Origin: Luzula sylvatica
Taxonomy: Eukaryota > Streptophyta > Magnoliopsida > Poales > Juncaceae
DNA length: 64,000 nucleotides
Assembly (NCBI GenBank): GCA_946800325.1
Contig: OX326959.1
Coordinates: 2,066,501-2,130,500 of the forward strand
Direction of reading: 5' to 3'
The notes below the pieces were generated by a model, which worked only from the letters and a program-made list of their open reading frames with translations, made no database searches and had not been told where the DNA came from. The translations under genes and the position numbers were made by a program. Positions within the stretch are counted from its first letter, which is position 1; each line of letters starts with the position of its first letter. Shown here piece by piece: positions 26,501 to 40,700 of the stretch.

Positions 26501-26879
26501 TATCTTTTACTACATAACTTTTCACCAAATTTCACAAACACTAAGAAAGTTTGTTTTTCGATTCAAAACAAGATTTGAACGCTTTGAGGAGTTCAAATAA
26601 CGTGTTTTTAGATCATTTGTATCGTATCTTTTACTACACAACTTTTCACCAAATTTCACAAACACTAAGAAAGTTTGTTTTTCGATTCAAAACAAGATTT
26701 TAAAGCTTTGAGGAGTTCAAATAATGTGTTTTTAGATCATTTGTATGGTATATTTTAGTACGTAACTTTTCACCAAATTTCACAGACACTAAGAAAGTTT
26801 GTTCTTCAATTCAAAACAAGATTTTAACGCTCTGAGGAGTTCAAATAACGTGTTTTTAGATCATTTGTATCGTATCTTT
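20555..26879 (+). repeat. 51-monomer super-unit (6325 bp), copy 2
   Basis: Tandem copy of 14230-20554 with phase 1 monomers at 20555, 24771 and 26880, the same 4216 + 2109 split. Paired markers confirm the period: gtataattt at 16578 and 22903, gtatgttttt at 15214 and 21539, and at 19430 and 25755. Small differences include actctctgagtag near 22,238, aagcgag near 23,196, aaaactag near 25,946 and gagtcc near 26,467. Both copies are very similar, so the 6.3-kb duplication is recent. Confidence 0.9.
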
Positions 26880-29800
26880 TACTACATAACTTTTCACCAA
26901 AATTCACACACACTAAGAAAGTTTCTTTTTCGATTCAAAACAAGATTTTAACGCTCTGAGGAGTTCAAATAACGTGTTTTTAGATCATTTGTATTGTATA
27001 TTTTAGTACATAACTTTTCACCAAATTTCACAAACACTAAGAAAGTTTGATTTTCGATTCAAAACAAGATTTTAAAGCTTTGAGGAGTTCAAATAACGTG
27101 TTTTTAGATCATTTGTATCGTATCTTTTACTACATAACTTTTCACCAAATTTCCCAAACACTAAGAAAGTTTGTTTTTCGATTCAAAACAAGATTTTAAC
27201 GCTTTGAGGAGTTCAAATAACGTGTTTTTAGATCATTTGTATCGTATCTTTTACTACATAACTTTTCACCAAATTTCACACACACTAAGAAAGTTTGTTT
27301 TTCGATTCAAAACAAGATTTTAATGCTTTGAGGAGTTCAAATAACGTGTTTTCAGATCATTTGTATCGTATCTTTTACTACATAACTTTTCACCAAATTT
27401 CACACACACTAAGAAGGTTTGTTTTTCGATTCAAAACAAGATTTTAACGCTTTGAAGTGTTCAAATAACGTGTTTTTAGATCATTTGTATCGTATCTTTT
27501 ACTACATAACTTTTCACCAAATTTCACAAACACTAAGCAAGTTTGTTCTTCGATTCAAAACAAGATTTTAACGCTTTCAAGAGTTCAAATAACGTGTTTT
27601 TAGATCATTTGTATCGTATCTTTTACTACATAACTTTTCACCAAATTTCACAAACACTAAGCAAGTTTGTTTTTCGATTCAAAACAAGATTTTAACGCTT
27701 TGAGGAGTTCAAATAACGTGTTTTTAGATCATTTGTATCGTATCTTTTACTACATAACTTTTCAGCAAATTTCACACACACTAAGAAAGTTTGTTTTTCG
27801 ATTCAAAACAAGATTTTAACGCTTTGAGGAGTTCAAATAACGTGTTTTTAGATCATTTGTATCGTATCTTTTACTACATAACTTTTCACCAAATTTCACA
27901 CACACTAAGAAAGTTTGTTTTTCGATTCAAAACAAGATTTTAACGCTTTGAGGAGTTCAAATAACGTGTTTTTAGATCATTTGTATCGTATCTTTTACTA
28001 CATAACTTTTCACCAAATTTCACACACACTAAGAAAGTTTGTTTTTCGATTCAAAACAAGATTTTAATGCTTTGAGGAGTTCAAATAACGTGTTTTCAGA
28101 TCATTTGTATCGTATCTTTTACTACATAACTTTTCACCAAATTTCACACACACTAAGAAGGTTTGTTTTTCGATTCAAAACAAGATTTTAACGCTTTGAA
28201 GTGTTCAAATAACGTGTTTTTAGATCATTTGTATTGTATATTTTAGTACATAACTTTTCACCAAATTTCACAAACACTAAGAAAGTTTGATTTTCGATTC
28301 AAAACAAGATTTTAAAGCTTTGAGGAGTTCAAATAACGTGTTTTTAGATCATTTGTATCGTATCTTTTACTACATAACTTTTCACCAAATTTCCCAAACA
28401 CTAAGAAAGTTTGTTTTTCGATTCAAAACAAGATTTTAACGCTTTGAGGAGTTCAAATAACGCGTTTTTAGATCATTTGTATCGTATCTTTTACTACATA
28501 ACTTTTCACCAAATTTCACACACACTAAGAAAGTTTGTTTTTCGATTCAAAACAAGATTTTAATGCTTTGAGGAGTTCAAATAACGTGTTTTCAGATCAT
28601 TTGTATCGTATCTTTTACTACATAACTTTTCACCAAATTTCACACACACTAAGAAGGTTTGTTTTTCGATTCAAAACAAGATTTTAACGCTTTGAAGTGT
28701 TCAAATAACGTGTTTTTAGATCATTTGTATCGTATCTTTTACTACATAACTTTTCACCAAATTTCACAAACACTAAGCAAGTTTGTTCTTCGATTCAAAA
28801 CAAGATTTTAACGCTTTCAAGAGTTCAAATAACGTGTTTTTAGATCATTTGTATCGTATCTTTTACTACATAACTTTTCACCAAATTTCACAAACACTAA
28901 GCAAGTTTGTTTTTCGATTCAAAACAAGATTTTAACGCTTTGAGGAGTTCAAATAACGTGTTTTTAGATCATTTGTATCGTATCTTTTACTACATAACTT
29001 TTCAGCAAATTTCACACACACTAAGAAAGTTTGTTTTTCGATTCAAAACAAGATTTTAACGCTTTGAGGAGTTCAAATAACGTGTTTTTAGATCATTTGT
29101 ATCGTATGTTTTTACTACATAACTTTTCACCAAATTTCACAAACACTAAGCAAGTTTGTTTTTCGATTCAAAACAAGATTTTAATGCTTTGAGGAGTTCA
29201 AATAACGTGTTTTTAGATCATTTGTATCGTATATTTTACTACATAAATTTTCACCAATTTCATAAACACTAAGCAAGTTTGTTTTTCGATTCAAAACAAG
29301 ATTTGAACGCTTTGAGGAGTTCAAATAACGTGTTTTTAGATCATTTGTATCGTATCTTTTACTACATAACTTTTCACCAAATTTCACAAACACTAAGAAA
29401 GTTTGTTTTTCGATTCAAAACAGTATTTTAAAGCTTTGAGGAGTTCAAATAACGTGTTTTTAGATCATTTGTATGGTATATTTTAGTACATAACTTTTCA
29501 CCAAATTTCACACACACTAAGCAAGTTTGTTCTTCGATTCAAAACAAGATTTTAACGCTTTCAAGAGTTCAAATAACGTGTTTTTAGATCATTTGTATCG
29601 TATCTTTTACTACATAACTTTTCACCAAATTTCACAAACACTAAGCAAGTTTGTTCTTCGATTCAAAACAAGATTTTAACGCTTTCAAGAGTTCAAATAA
29701 TGTGTTTTTAGATCATTTGTATCGTATCTTTTACTACATAACTTTTCACCAAATTTCACACACACTAAGAAAGTTTGTTTTTCGATTCAAAACAAGATTT

Positions 29801-31963
29801 TAACGCTCTGAGTAGTTCAAATAACGTGTTTTTAGATCATTTGTATCGTATCTTTTACTACATAACTTTTCACCAAATTTCACACACACTAAGAAAGTTT
29901 GTTTTTCGATTCAAAACAAGATTTTAACGCTTTGAGGAGTTCAAATAACGTGTTTTCAGATCATTTGTATCGTATCTTTTACTACATAACTTTTCACCAA
30001 ATTTCACACACACTAAGAAAGTTTGTTTTTCGATTCAAAACAAGATTTTAACGCTTTGAAGAGTTCAAATAACGTGTTTTTAGATCATTTGTATCGTATC
30101 TTTTACTACATAACTTTTCACCAAATTTCACAAACACTAAGAAAGTTTGTTTTTCGATTCAAAACAAGATTTTAACGCTTTGAAGAGTTCAAATAACTTG
30201 TTTTTAGATCATTTGTATCGTATCTTTTACTACATAACTTTTCACCAAATTTCACAAACACTAAGCAAGTTTGTTCTTCGATTCAAAACAAGATTTTAAC
30301 GCTTTCAAGAGTTCAAATAACGTGTTTTTAGATCATTTGTATCATATCTTTTACTACATAACTTTTCACCAAATTTCACAAACACTAAGAAAGTTTGTTT
30401 TTCGATTCAAAACAAGATTTTAACGCTTTGAGGAGTTCAAATAACGTGTTTTTAGATCATTTGTATCGTATCTTTTACTACATAACTTTTCACCAAATTT
30501 CACACACACTAAGAAAGTTTGTTTTTCGATTCAAAACAAGATTTTAACGCTTTCAAGAGTTCAAATAACGTGTTTTTACATCATTTGTATCGTATCTTTT
30601 ACTACATAACTTTTCACCAAGTTTCACAAACACTAAGCAAGTTTGTTTTTCGATTCAAAACAAGATTTTAACGCTTTGAGGAGTTCAAATAACGTGTTTT
30701 TAGATCATTTGTATCGTATAATTTACTACATAACTTTTCACCAAGTTTCACAAACACTAAGAAAGTTTGTTTTTCGATTCAAAACAAGATTTGAACGCTT
30801 TGAGGAGTTCAAATAACGTGTTTTTAGTTCATTTGTATCGTATCTTTTACTACATAACTTTTCACCAAATTTCACAAACACTAAGCAAGTTTGTTCTACG
30901 ATTTAAAACAAGATTTTAACTCTTTCAAGACTTCAAATAACGTGTTTTTAGATCATTTGTATCGTATCTTTTACCACATAACTTTTCACAAAATTTCACA
31001 AACACTAAGCAAGTTTGTTTTTCGATTCAAAACAAGATTTTAACGCTTTGAAGAGTTCAAATAACGTGTTTTTAGATCATTTGTATCGTATCTTTTACTA
31101 CATAACTTTTCACCAAATTTCACAAACACGAAGCAAGTTTGTTCTTCGATTCAAAACAAGATTTTAACGCTTTCAAGAGTTCAAATAACGTGTTTTCAGA
31201 TCATTTGTATCGTATCTTTTACTACATAACTTTTCACCAAATTTCACACACACTAAGAAAGTTTGTTTTTCGATTCAAAACAAGATTTTAACGCTTTGAG
31301 GAGTTCAAATAACGTGTTTTCAGATCATTTGTATCGTATCTTTTACTACATAACTTTTCACCAAATTTCACACACACTAAGAAAGTTTGTTTTTCGATTC
31401 AAAACAAGATTTTAACTCTTTGAAGAGTTCAAATAACGTGTTTTTAGATCATTTGTATCGTATCTTTTACTACATAACTTTTCACCAAATTTTACAAACA
31501 CTAAGCAAGTTTGTTCTTCGATTCAAAACAAGATTGTAACGCTTTCAAGAGTTCAAATAACGTGTTTTTAGATAATTTGTATCGTATCTTTTACTACATA
31601 ACTTTTCACCAAATTTCACAAACACTAAGAAAGTTTGTTTTTCGATTCAAAACAAGATTTGAACGCTTTGAGGAGTTCAAATAACGTGTTTTTAGATCAT
31701 TTGTATCGTATCTTTTACTACACAACTTTTCACCAAATTTCACAAACACTAAGAAAGTTTGTTTTTCGATTCAAAACAAGATTTTAAAGCTTTGAGGAGT
31801 TCAAATAATGTGTTTTTAGATCATTTGTATGGTATATTTTAGTACGTAACTTTTCACCAAATTTCACAGACACTAAGAAAGTTTGTTCTTCAATTCAAAA
31901 CAAGATTTTAACGCTCTGAGGAGTTCAAATAACGTGTTTTTAGATCATTTGTATCGTATCTTT
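26880..31963 (+). repeat. Expanded third super-unit, 41-monomer interval (5084 bp)
   Basis: Begins as a third copy of the super-unit but departs after phase 8 near 27.8 kb. Ten extra monomers lie between 27.8 and 29.0 kb. The phase 5 marker aagaagg occurs at about 27407, 28151 and 28647, spacings of 744 bp (6 monomers) and 496 bp (4 monomers). At about 28,230 phase 5 runs straight into phase 2. From 29104 (gtatgttttt) the order returns to phases 8-11, the cassette at 29.7 kb and on to phase 28. A private gtgttt to gcgttt change sits near 28,462. Confidence 0.82.
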
Positions 31964-34900
31964 TACTACATAACTTTTCACCAAAATTCACACACACTAA
32001 GAAAGTTTCTTTTTCGATTCAAAACAAGATTTTAACGCTCTGAGGAGTTCAAATAACGTGTTTTTAGATCATTTGTATTGTATATTTTAGTACATAACTT
32101 TTCACCAAATTTCACAAACACTAAGAAAGTTTGATTTTCGATTCAAAACAAGATTTTAAAGCTTTGAGGAGTTCAAATAACGTGTTTTTAGATCATTTGT
32201 ATCGTATCTTTTACTACATAACTTTTCACCAAATTTCCCAAACACTAAGAAAGTTTGTTTTTCGATTCAAAACAAGATTTTAACGCTTTGAGGAGTTCAA
32301 ATAACGTGTTTTTAGATCATTTGTATCGTATCTTTTACTACATAACTTTTCACCAAATTTCACACACACTAAGAAAGTTTGTTTTTCGATTCAAAACAAG
32401 ATTTTAATGCTTTGAGGAGTTCAAATAACGTGTTTTCAGATCATTTGTATCGTATCTTTTACTACATAACTTTTCACCAAATTTCACACACACTAAGAAA
32501 GTTTGTTTTTCGATTCAAAACAAGATTTTAACGCTTTGAAGTGTTCAAATAACGTGTTTTTAGATCATTTGTATCGTATCTTTTACTACATAACTTTTCA
32601 CCAAATTTCACAAACACTAAGCAAGTTTGTTCTTCGATTCAAAACAAGATTTTAACGCTTTCAAGAGTTCAAATAACGTGTTTTTAGATCATTTGTATCG
32701 TATCTTTTACTACATAACTTTTCACCAAATTTCACAAACACTAAGCAAGTTTGTTTTTCGATTCAAAACAAGATTTTAACGCTTTGAGGAGTTCAAATAA
32801 CGTGTTTTTAGATCATTTGTATCGTATCTTTTACTACATAACTTTTCAGCAAATTTCACACACACTAAGAAAGTTTGTTTTTCGATTCAAAACAAGATTT
32901 TAACGCTTTGAAGAGTTCAAATAACGTGTTTTTAGATCATTTGTATCGTATCTTTTACTACATAACTTTTCACCAAATTTCACAAACACGAAGCAAGTTT
33001 GTTCTTCGATTCAAAACAAGATTTTCACGCTTTCAAGAGTTCAAATAACGTGTTTTCAGATCATTTGTATCGTATCTTTTACTACATAACTTTTCACCAA
33101 ATTTCACACACACTAAGAAAGTTTGTTTTTCGATTCAAAACAAGATTTTAACGCTTTGAGGAGTTCAAATAACGTGTTTTCAGATCATTTGTATCGTATC
33201 TTTTACTACATAACTTTTCACCAAATTTCACACACACTAAGAAAGTTTGTTTTTCGATTCAAAACAAGATTTTAACTCTTTGAAGAGTTCAAATAACGTG
33301 TTTTTAGATCATTTGTATCGTATCTTTTACTACATAACTTTTCACCAAATTTCACAAACACTAAGCAAGTTTGTTCTTCGATTCAAAACAAGATTGTAAC
33401 GCTTTCAAGAGTTCAAATAACGTGTTTTTAGATCATTTGTATCGTATCTTTTACTACATAACTTTTCACCAAATTTCACAAACACTAAGAAAGTTTGTTT
33501 TTCGATTCAAAACAAGATTTGAACGCTTTGAGGAGTTCAAATAACGTGTTTTTAGATCATTTGTATCGTATCTTTTACTACACAACTTTTCACCAAATTT
33601 CACAAACACTAAGAAAGTTTGTTTTTCGATTCAAAACAAGATTTTAAAGCTTTGAGGAGTTCAAATAATGTGTTTTTAGATCATTTGTATGGTATATTTT
33701 AGTACGTAACTTTTCACCAAATTTCACAGACACTAAGAAAGTTTGTTCTTCAATTCAAAACAAGATTTTAACGCTCTGAGGAGTTCAAATAACGTGTTTT
33801 TAGATCATTTGTATCGTATCTTTTACTACATAACTTTTCACCAAAATTCACACACACTAAGAAAGTTTCTTTTTCGATTCAAAACAAGATTTTAACGCTC
33901 TGAGGAGTTCAAATAACGTGTTTTTAGATCATTTGTATTGTATATTTTAGTACATAACTTTTCACCAAATTTCACAAACACTAAGAAAGTTTGATTTTCG
34001 ATTCAAAACAAGATTTTAAAGCTTTGAGGAGTTCAAATAACGTGTTTTTAGATCATTTGTATCGTATCTTTTACTACATAACTTTTCACCAAATTTCCCA
34101 AACACTAAGAAAGTTTGTTTTTCGATTCAAAACAAGATTTTAACGCTTTGAGGAGTTCAAATAACGTGTTTTTAGATCATTTGTATCGTATCTTTTACTA
34201 CATAACTTTTCACCAAATTTCACACACACTAAGAAAGTTTGTTTTTCGATTCAAAACAAGATTTTAATGCTTTGAGGAGTTCAAATAACGTGTTTTCAGA
34301 TCATTTGTATCGTATCTTTTACTACATAACTTTTCACCAAATTTCACACATACTAAGAAGGTTTGTTTTTCGATTCAAAACAAGATTTTAACGCTTTGAA
34401 GTGTTCAAATAACGTGTTTTTAGATCATTTGTATCGTATCTTTTACTACATAACTTTTCACCAAATTTCACACACACTAAGAAAGTTTGTTTTTCGATTC
34501 AAAACAAGATTTTAACGCTTTGAAGTGTTCGAATAACGTGTTTTTAGATCATTTGTATCGTATCTTTTACTACATAACTTTTCACCAAATTTCACAAACA
34601 CTAAGCAAGTTTGTTCTTCGATTCAAAACAAGATTTTAACGCTTTCAAGAGTTCAAATAACGTGTTTTTAGATCATTTGTATCGTATCTTTTACTACATA
34701 ACTTTTCACCAAATTTCACAAACACTAAGCAAGTTTGTTTTTCGATTCAAAACAAGATTTTAACGCTTTGAGGAGTTCAAATAACGTGTTTTTAGATCAT
34801 TTGTATCGTATCTTTTACTACATAACTTTTCAGCAAATTTCACACACACTAAGAAAGTTTGTTTTTCGATTCAAAACAAGATTTTAACGCTTTGAAGAGT

Positions 34901-35250
34901 TCAAATAACGTGTTTTTAGATCATTTGTATCGTATCTTTTACTACATAACTTTTCACCAAATTTCACAAACACGAAGCAAGTTTGTTCTTCGATTCAAAA
35001 CAAGATTTTAACGCTTTCAAGAGTTCAAATAACGTGTTTTCAGATCATTTGTATCGTATCTTTTACTACATAACTTTTCACCAAATTTCACACACACTAA
35101 GAAAGTTTATTTTTCGATTCAAAACAAGATTTTAACGCTTTGAGGAGTTCAAATAACGTGTTTTCAGATCATTTGTATCGTATCTTTTACTACATAACTT
35201 TTCACCAAATTTCACACACACTAAGAAAGTTTGTTTTTCGATTCAAAACA
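29600..35250 (+). repeat. 47-monomer segmental duplication (5828-bp period), copy 1
   Basis: Matches about 35,430-41,080 at a constant offset of 5828 bp (47 x 124). Paired markers: ctctgagtag at 29806 and 35634; gtataattt at 30716 and 36544; phase 1 at 31964/37792 and 33824/39652; the rare acacatactaagaagg near 34,349 and 40,177. The left limit is where cacacactaagcaag (29,511) loses its partner; the right limit is the divergence after about 35.25 kb. Limits are good to about one monomer. Internally it holds a 15-mer (31964-33823) and part of a longer unit. Confidence 0.85.
31964..33823 (+). repeat. 15-monomer HOR (1860 bp), first example
   Basis: Order: phases 1-7, a hybrid 8/22 monomer, 23 (here with gattttcacgc), 24, 25, 26, 27a, 27b, 28, giving 15 monomers. 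The hybrid monomer starts with the cagcaaa head of phase 8 and ends with the gaagag tail of phase 22, so the 15-mer is the 28-mer after a single internal exchange that removed the stretch between phases 8 and 22. This copy lies within the 5828-bp duplication and is followed by a longer unit, so it is not yet in tandem. Confidence 0.88.
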
Positions 35251-37791
35251 AGATTTTAACGCTTTGAGGAGTTCAAATAACGTGTTTTCAGATCATTTGT
35301 ATCGTATCTTTTAGTACATAACTTTTCACCAAATTTCACACACACTAAGAAAGTTTGTTTTTCGATTCAAAACAAGATTTTAACGCTTTGAAGAGTTCAA
35401 ATAACGTGTTTTTAGATCATTTGTATCGTATCTTTTACTACATAACTTTTCACCAAATTTCACAAACACTAAGCAAGTTTGTTCTTCGATTCAAAACAAG
35501 ATTTTAACGCTTTCAAGAGTTCAAATAATGTGTTTTTAGATCATTTGTATCGTATCTTTTACTACATAACTTTTCACCAAATTTCACACACACTAAGAAA
35601 GTTTGTTTTTCGATTCAAAACAAGATTTTAACGCTCTGAGTAGTTCAAATAACGTGTTTTTAGATCATTTGTATCGTATCTTTTACTACATAACTTTTCA
35701 CCAAATTTCACACACACTAAGAAAGTTTGTTTTTCGATTCAAAACAAGATTTTAACGCTTTGAGGAGTTCAAATAACGTGTTTTCAGATCATTTGTATCG
35801 TATCTTTTACTACATAACTTTTCACCAAATTTCACACACACTAAGAAAGTTTGTTTTTCGATTCAAAACAAGATTTTAACGCTTTGAAGAGTTCAAATAA
35901 CGTGTTTTTAGATCATTTGTATCGTATCTTTTACTACATAACTTTTCACCAAATTTCACAAACACTAAGAAAGTTTGTTTTTCGATTCAAAACAAGATTT
36001 TAACGCTTTGAAGAGTTCAAATAACTTGTTTTTAGATCATTTGTATCGTATCTTTTACTACATAACTTTTCACCAAATTTCACAAACACTAAGCAAGTTT
36101 GTTCTTCGATTCAAAACAAGATTTTAACGCTTTCAAGAGTTCAAATAACGTGTTTTTAGATCATTTGTATCATATCTTTTACTACATAACTTTTCACCAA
36201 ATTTCACAAACACTAAGAAAGTTTGTTTTTCGATTCAAAACAAGATTTTAACGCTTTGAGGAGTTCAAATAACGTGTTTTTAGATCATTTGTATCGTATC
36301 TTTTACTACATAACTTTTCACCAAATTTCACACACACTAAGAAAGTTTGTTTTTCGATTCAAAACAAGATTTTAACGCTTTCAAGAGTTCAAATAACGTG
36401 TTTTTACATCATTTGTATCGTATCTTTTACTACATAACTTTTCACCAAGTTTCACAAACACTAAGCAAGTTTGTTTTTCGATTCAAAACAAGATTTTAAC
36501 GCTTTGAGGAGTTCAAATAACGTGTTTTTAGATCATTTGTATCGTATAATTTACTACATAACTTTTCACCAAGTTTCACAAACACTAAGAAAGTTTGTTT
36601 TTCGATTCAAAACAAGATTTGAACGCTTTGAGGAGTTCAAATAACGTGTTTTTAGTTCATTTGTATCGTATCTTTTACTACATAACTTTTCACCAAATTT
36701 CACAAACACTAAGCAAGTTTGTTCTACGATTTAAAACAAGATTTTAACTCTTTCAAGACTTCAAATAACGTGTTTTTAGATCATTTGTATCGTATCTTTT
36801 ACCACATAACTTTTCACAAAATTTCACAAACACTAAGCAAGTTTGTTTTTCGATTCAAAACAAGATTTTAACGCTTTGAAGAGTTCAAATAACGTGTTTT
36901 TAGATCATTTGTATCGTATCTTTTACTACATAACTTTTCACCAAATTTCACAAACACGAAGCAAGTTTGTTCTTCGATTCAAAACAAGATTTTAACGCTT
37001 TCAAGAGTTCAAATAACGTGTTTTCAGATCATTTGTATCGTATCTTTTACTACATAACTTTTCACCAAATTTCACACACACTAAGAAAGTTTGTTTTTCG
37101 ATTCAAAACAAGATTTTAACGCTTTGAGGAGTTCAAATAACGTGTTTTCAGATCATTTGTATCGTATCTTTTACTACATAACTTTTCACCAAATTTCACA
37201 CACACTAAGAAAGTTTGTTTTTCGATTCAAAACAAGATTTTAACTCTTTGAAGAGTTCAAATAACGTGTTTTTAGATCATTTGTATCGTATCTTTTACTA
37301 CATAACTTTTCACCAAATTTTACAAACACTAAGCAAGTTTGTTCTTCGATTCAAAACAAGATTGTAACGCTTTCAAGAGTTCAAATAACGTGTTTTTAGA
37401 TAATTTGTATCGTATCTTTTACTACATAACTTTTCACCAAATTTCACAAACACTAAGAAAGTTTGTTTTTCGATTCAAAACAAGATTTGAACGCTTTGAG
37501 GAGTTCAAATAACGTGTTTTTAGATCATTTGTATCGTATCTTTTACTACACAACTTTTCACCAAATTTCACAAACACTAAGAAAGTTTGTTTTTCGATTC
37601 AAAACAAGATTTTAAAGCTTTGAGGAGTTCAAATAATGTGTTTTTAGATCATTTGTATGGTATATTTTAGTACGTAACTTTTCACCAAATTTCACAGACA
37701 CTAAGAAAGTTTGTTCTTCAATTCAAAACAAGATTTTAACGCTCTGAGGAGTTCAAATAACGTGTTTTTAGATCATTTGTATCGTATCTTT
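33824..37791 (+). repeat. 32-monomer interval linking the two duplication copies
   Basis: Phase 1 monomers at 33824 and 37792 are 3968 bp apart (32 x 124). The interval starts with a 15-mer carrying a doubled phase 5 (gaagtg twice, near 34.4 and 34.5 kb, the second followed by gttcgaat). It then enters the seam between the two 5828-bp copies near 35.25-35.43 kb, where an extra gttttcag monomer carries the unusual ttttagtacat at 35,310, and continues through the cassette, phases 16-26, 27a, 27b and 28. A private gtttatttttcg is at 35,105. Confidence 0.8.
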
Positions 37792-40700
37792 TACTACATA
37801 ACTTTTCACCAAAATTCACACACACTAAGAAAGTTTCTTTTTCGATTCAAAACAAGATTTTAACGCTCTGAGGAGTTCAAATAACGTGTTTTTAGATCAT
37901 TTGTATTGTATATTTTAGTACATAACTTTTCACCAAATTTCACAAACACTAAGAAAGTTTGATTTTCGATTCAAAACAAGATTTTAAAGCTTTGAGGAGT
38001 TCAAATAACGTGTTTTTAGATCATTTGTATCGTATCTTTTACTACATAACTTTTCACCAAATTTCCCAAACACTAAGAAAGTTTGTTTTTCGATTCAAAA
38101 CAAGATTTTAACGCTTTGAGGAGTTCAAATAACGTGTTTTTAGATCATTTGTATCGTATCTTTTACTACATAACTTTTCACCAAATTTCACACACACTAA
38201 GAAAGTTTGTTTTTCGATTCAAAACAAGATTTTAATGCTTTGAGGAGTTCAAATAACGTGTTTTCAGATCATTTGTATCGTATCTTTTACTACATAACTT
38301 TTCACCAAATTTCACACACACTAAGAAAGTTTGTTTTTCGATTCAAAACAAGATTTTAACGCTTTGAAGTGTTCAAATAACGTGTTTTTAGATCATTTGT
38401 ATCGTATCTTTTACTACATAACTTTTCACCAAATTTCACAAACACTAAGCAAGTTTGTTCTTCGATTCAAAACAAGATTTTAACGCTTTCAAGAGTTCAA
38501 ATAACGTGTTTTTAGATCATTTGTATCGTATCTTTTACTACATAACTTTTCACCAAATTTCACAAACACTAAGCAAGTTTGTTTTTCGATTCAAAACAAG
38601 ATTTTAACGCTTTGAGGAGTTCAAATAACGTGTTTTTAGATCATTTGTATCGTATCTTTTACTACATAACTTTTCAGCAAATTTCACACACACTAAGAAA
38701 GTTTGTTTTTCGATTCAAAACAAGATTTTAACGCTTTGAAGAGTTCAAATAACGTGTTTTTAGATCATTTGTATCGTATCTTTTACTACATAACTTTTCA
38801 CCAAATTTCACAAACACGAAGCAAGTTTGTTCTTCGATTCAAAACAAGATTTTCACGCTTTCAAGAGTTCAAATAACGTGTTTTCAGATCATTTGTATCG
38901 TATCTTTTACTACATAACTTTTCACCAAATTTCACACACACTAAGAAAGTTTGTTTTTCGATTCAAAACAAGATTTTAACGCTTTGAGGAGTTCAAATAA
39001 CGTGTTTTCAGATCATTTGTATCGTATCTTTTACTACATAACTTTTCACCAAATTTCACACACACTAAGAAAGTTTGTTTTTCGATTCAAAACAAGATTT
39101 TAACTCTTTGAAGAGTTCAAATAACGTGTTTTTAGATCATTTGTATCGTATCTTTTACTACATAACTTTTCACCAAATTTCACAAACACTAAGCAAGTTT
39201 GTTCTTCGATTCAAAACAAGATTGTAACGCTTTCAAGAGTTCAAATAACGTGTTTTTAGATCATTTGTATCGTATCTTTTACTACATAACTTTTCACCAA
39301 ATTTCACAAACACTAAGAAAGTTTGTTTTTCGATTCAAAACAAGATTTGAACGCTTTGAGGAGTTCAAATAACGTGTTTTTAGATCATTTGTATCGTATC
39401 TTTTACTACACAACTTTTCACCAAATTTCACAAACACTAAGAAAGTTTGTTTTTCGATTCAAAACAAGATTTTAAAGCTTTGAGGAGTTCAAATAATGTG
39501 TTTTTAGATCATTTGTATGGTATATTTTAGTACGTAACTTTTCACCAAATTTCACAGACACTAAGAAAGTTTGTTCTTCAATTCAAAACAAGATTTTAAC
39601 GCTCTGAGGAGTTCAAATAACGTGTTTTTAGATCATTTGTATCGTATCTTTTACTACATAACTTTTCACCAAAATTCACACACACTAAGAAAGTTTCTTT
39701 TTCGATTCAAAACAAGATTTTAACGCTCTGAGGAGTTCAAATAACGTGTTTTTAGATCATTTGTATTGTATATTTTAGTACATAACTTTTCACCAAATTT
39801 CACAAACACTAAGAAAGTTTGATTTTCGATTCAAAACAAGATTTTAAAGCTTTGAGGAGTTCAAATAACGTGTTTTTAGATCATTTGTATCGTATCTTTT
39901 ACTACATAACTTTTCACCAAATTTCCCAAACACTAAGAAAGTTTGTTTTTCGATTCAAAACAAGATTTTAATGCTTTGAGGAGTTCAAATAACGTGTTTT
40001 TAGATCATTTGTATCGTATCTTTTACTACATAACTTTTCACCAAATTTCACACACACTAAGAAAGTTTGTTTTTCGATTCAAAACAAGATTTTAATGCTT
40101 TGAGGAGTTCAAATAACGTGTTTTCAGATCATTTGTATCGTATCTTTTACTACATAACTTTTCACCAAATTTCACACATACTAAGAAGGTTTGTTTTTCG
40201 ATTCAAAACAAGATTTTAACGCTTTGAAGTGTTCAAATAACGTGTTTTTAGATCATTTGTATCGTATCTTTTACTACATAACTTTTCACCAAATTTCACA
40301 CACACTAAGAAAGTTTGTTTTTCGATTCAAAACAAGATTTTAACGCTTTGAAGTGTTCAAATAACGTGTTTTTAGATCATTTGTATCGTATCTTTTACTA
40401 CATAACTTTTCACCAAATTTCACAAACACTAAGCAAGTTTGTTCTTCGATTCAAAACAAGATTTTAACGCTTTCAAGAGTTCAAATAACGTGTTTTTAGA
40501 TCATTTGTATCGTATCTTTTACTACATAACTTTTCACCAAATTTCACAAACACTAAGCAAGTTTGTTTTTCGATTCAAAACAAGATTTTAACGCTTTGAG
40601 GAGTTCAAATAACGTGTTTTTAGATCATTTGTATCGTATCTTTTACTACATAACTTTTCAGCAAATTTCACACACACTAAGAAAGTTTGTTTTTCGATTC

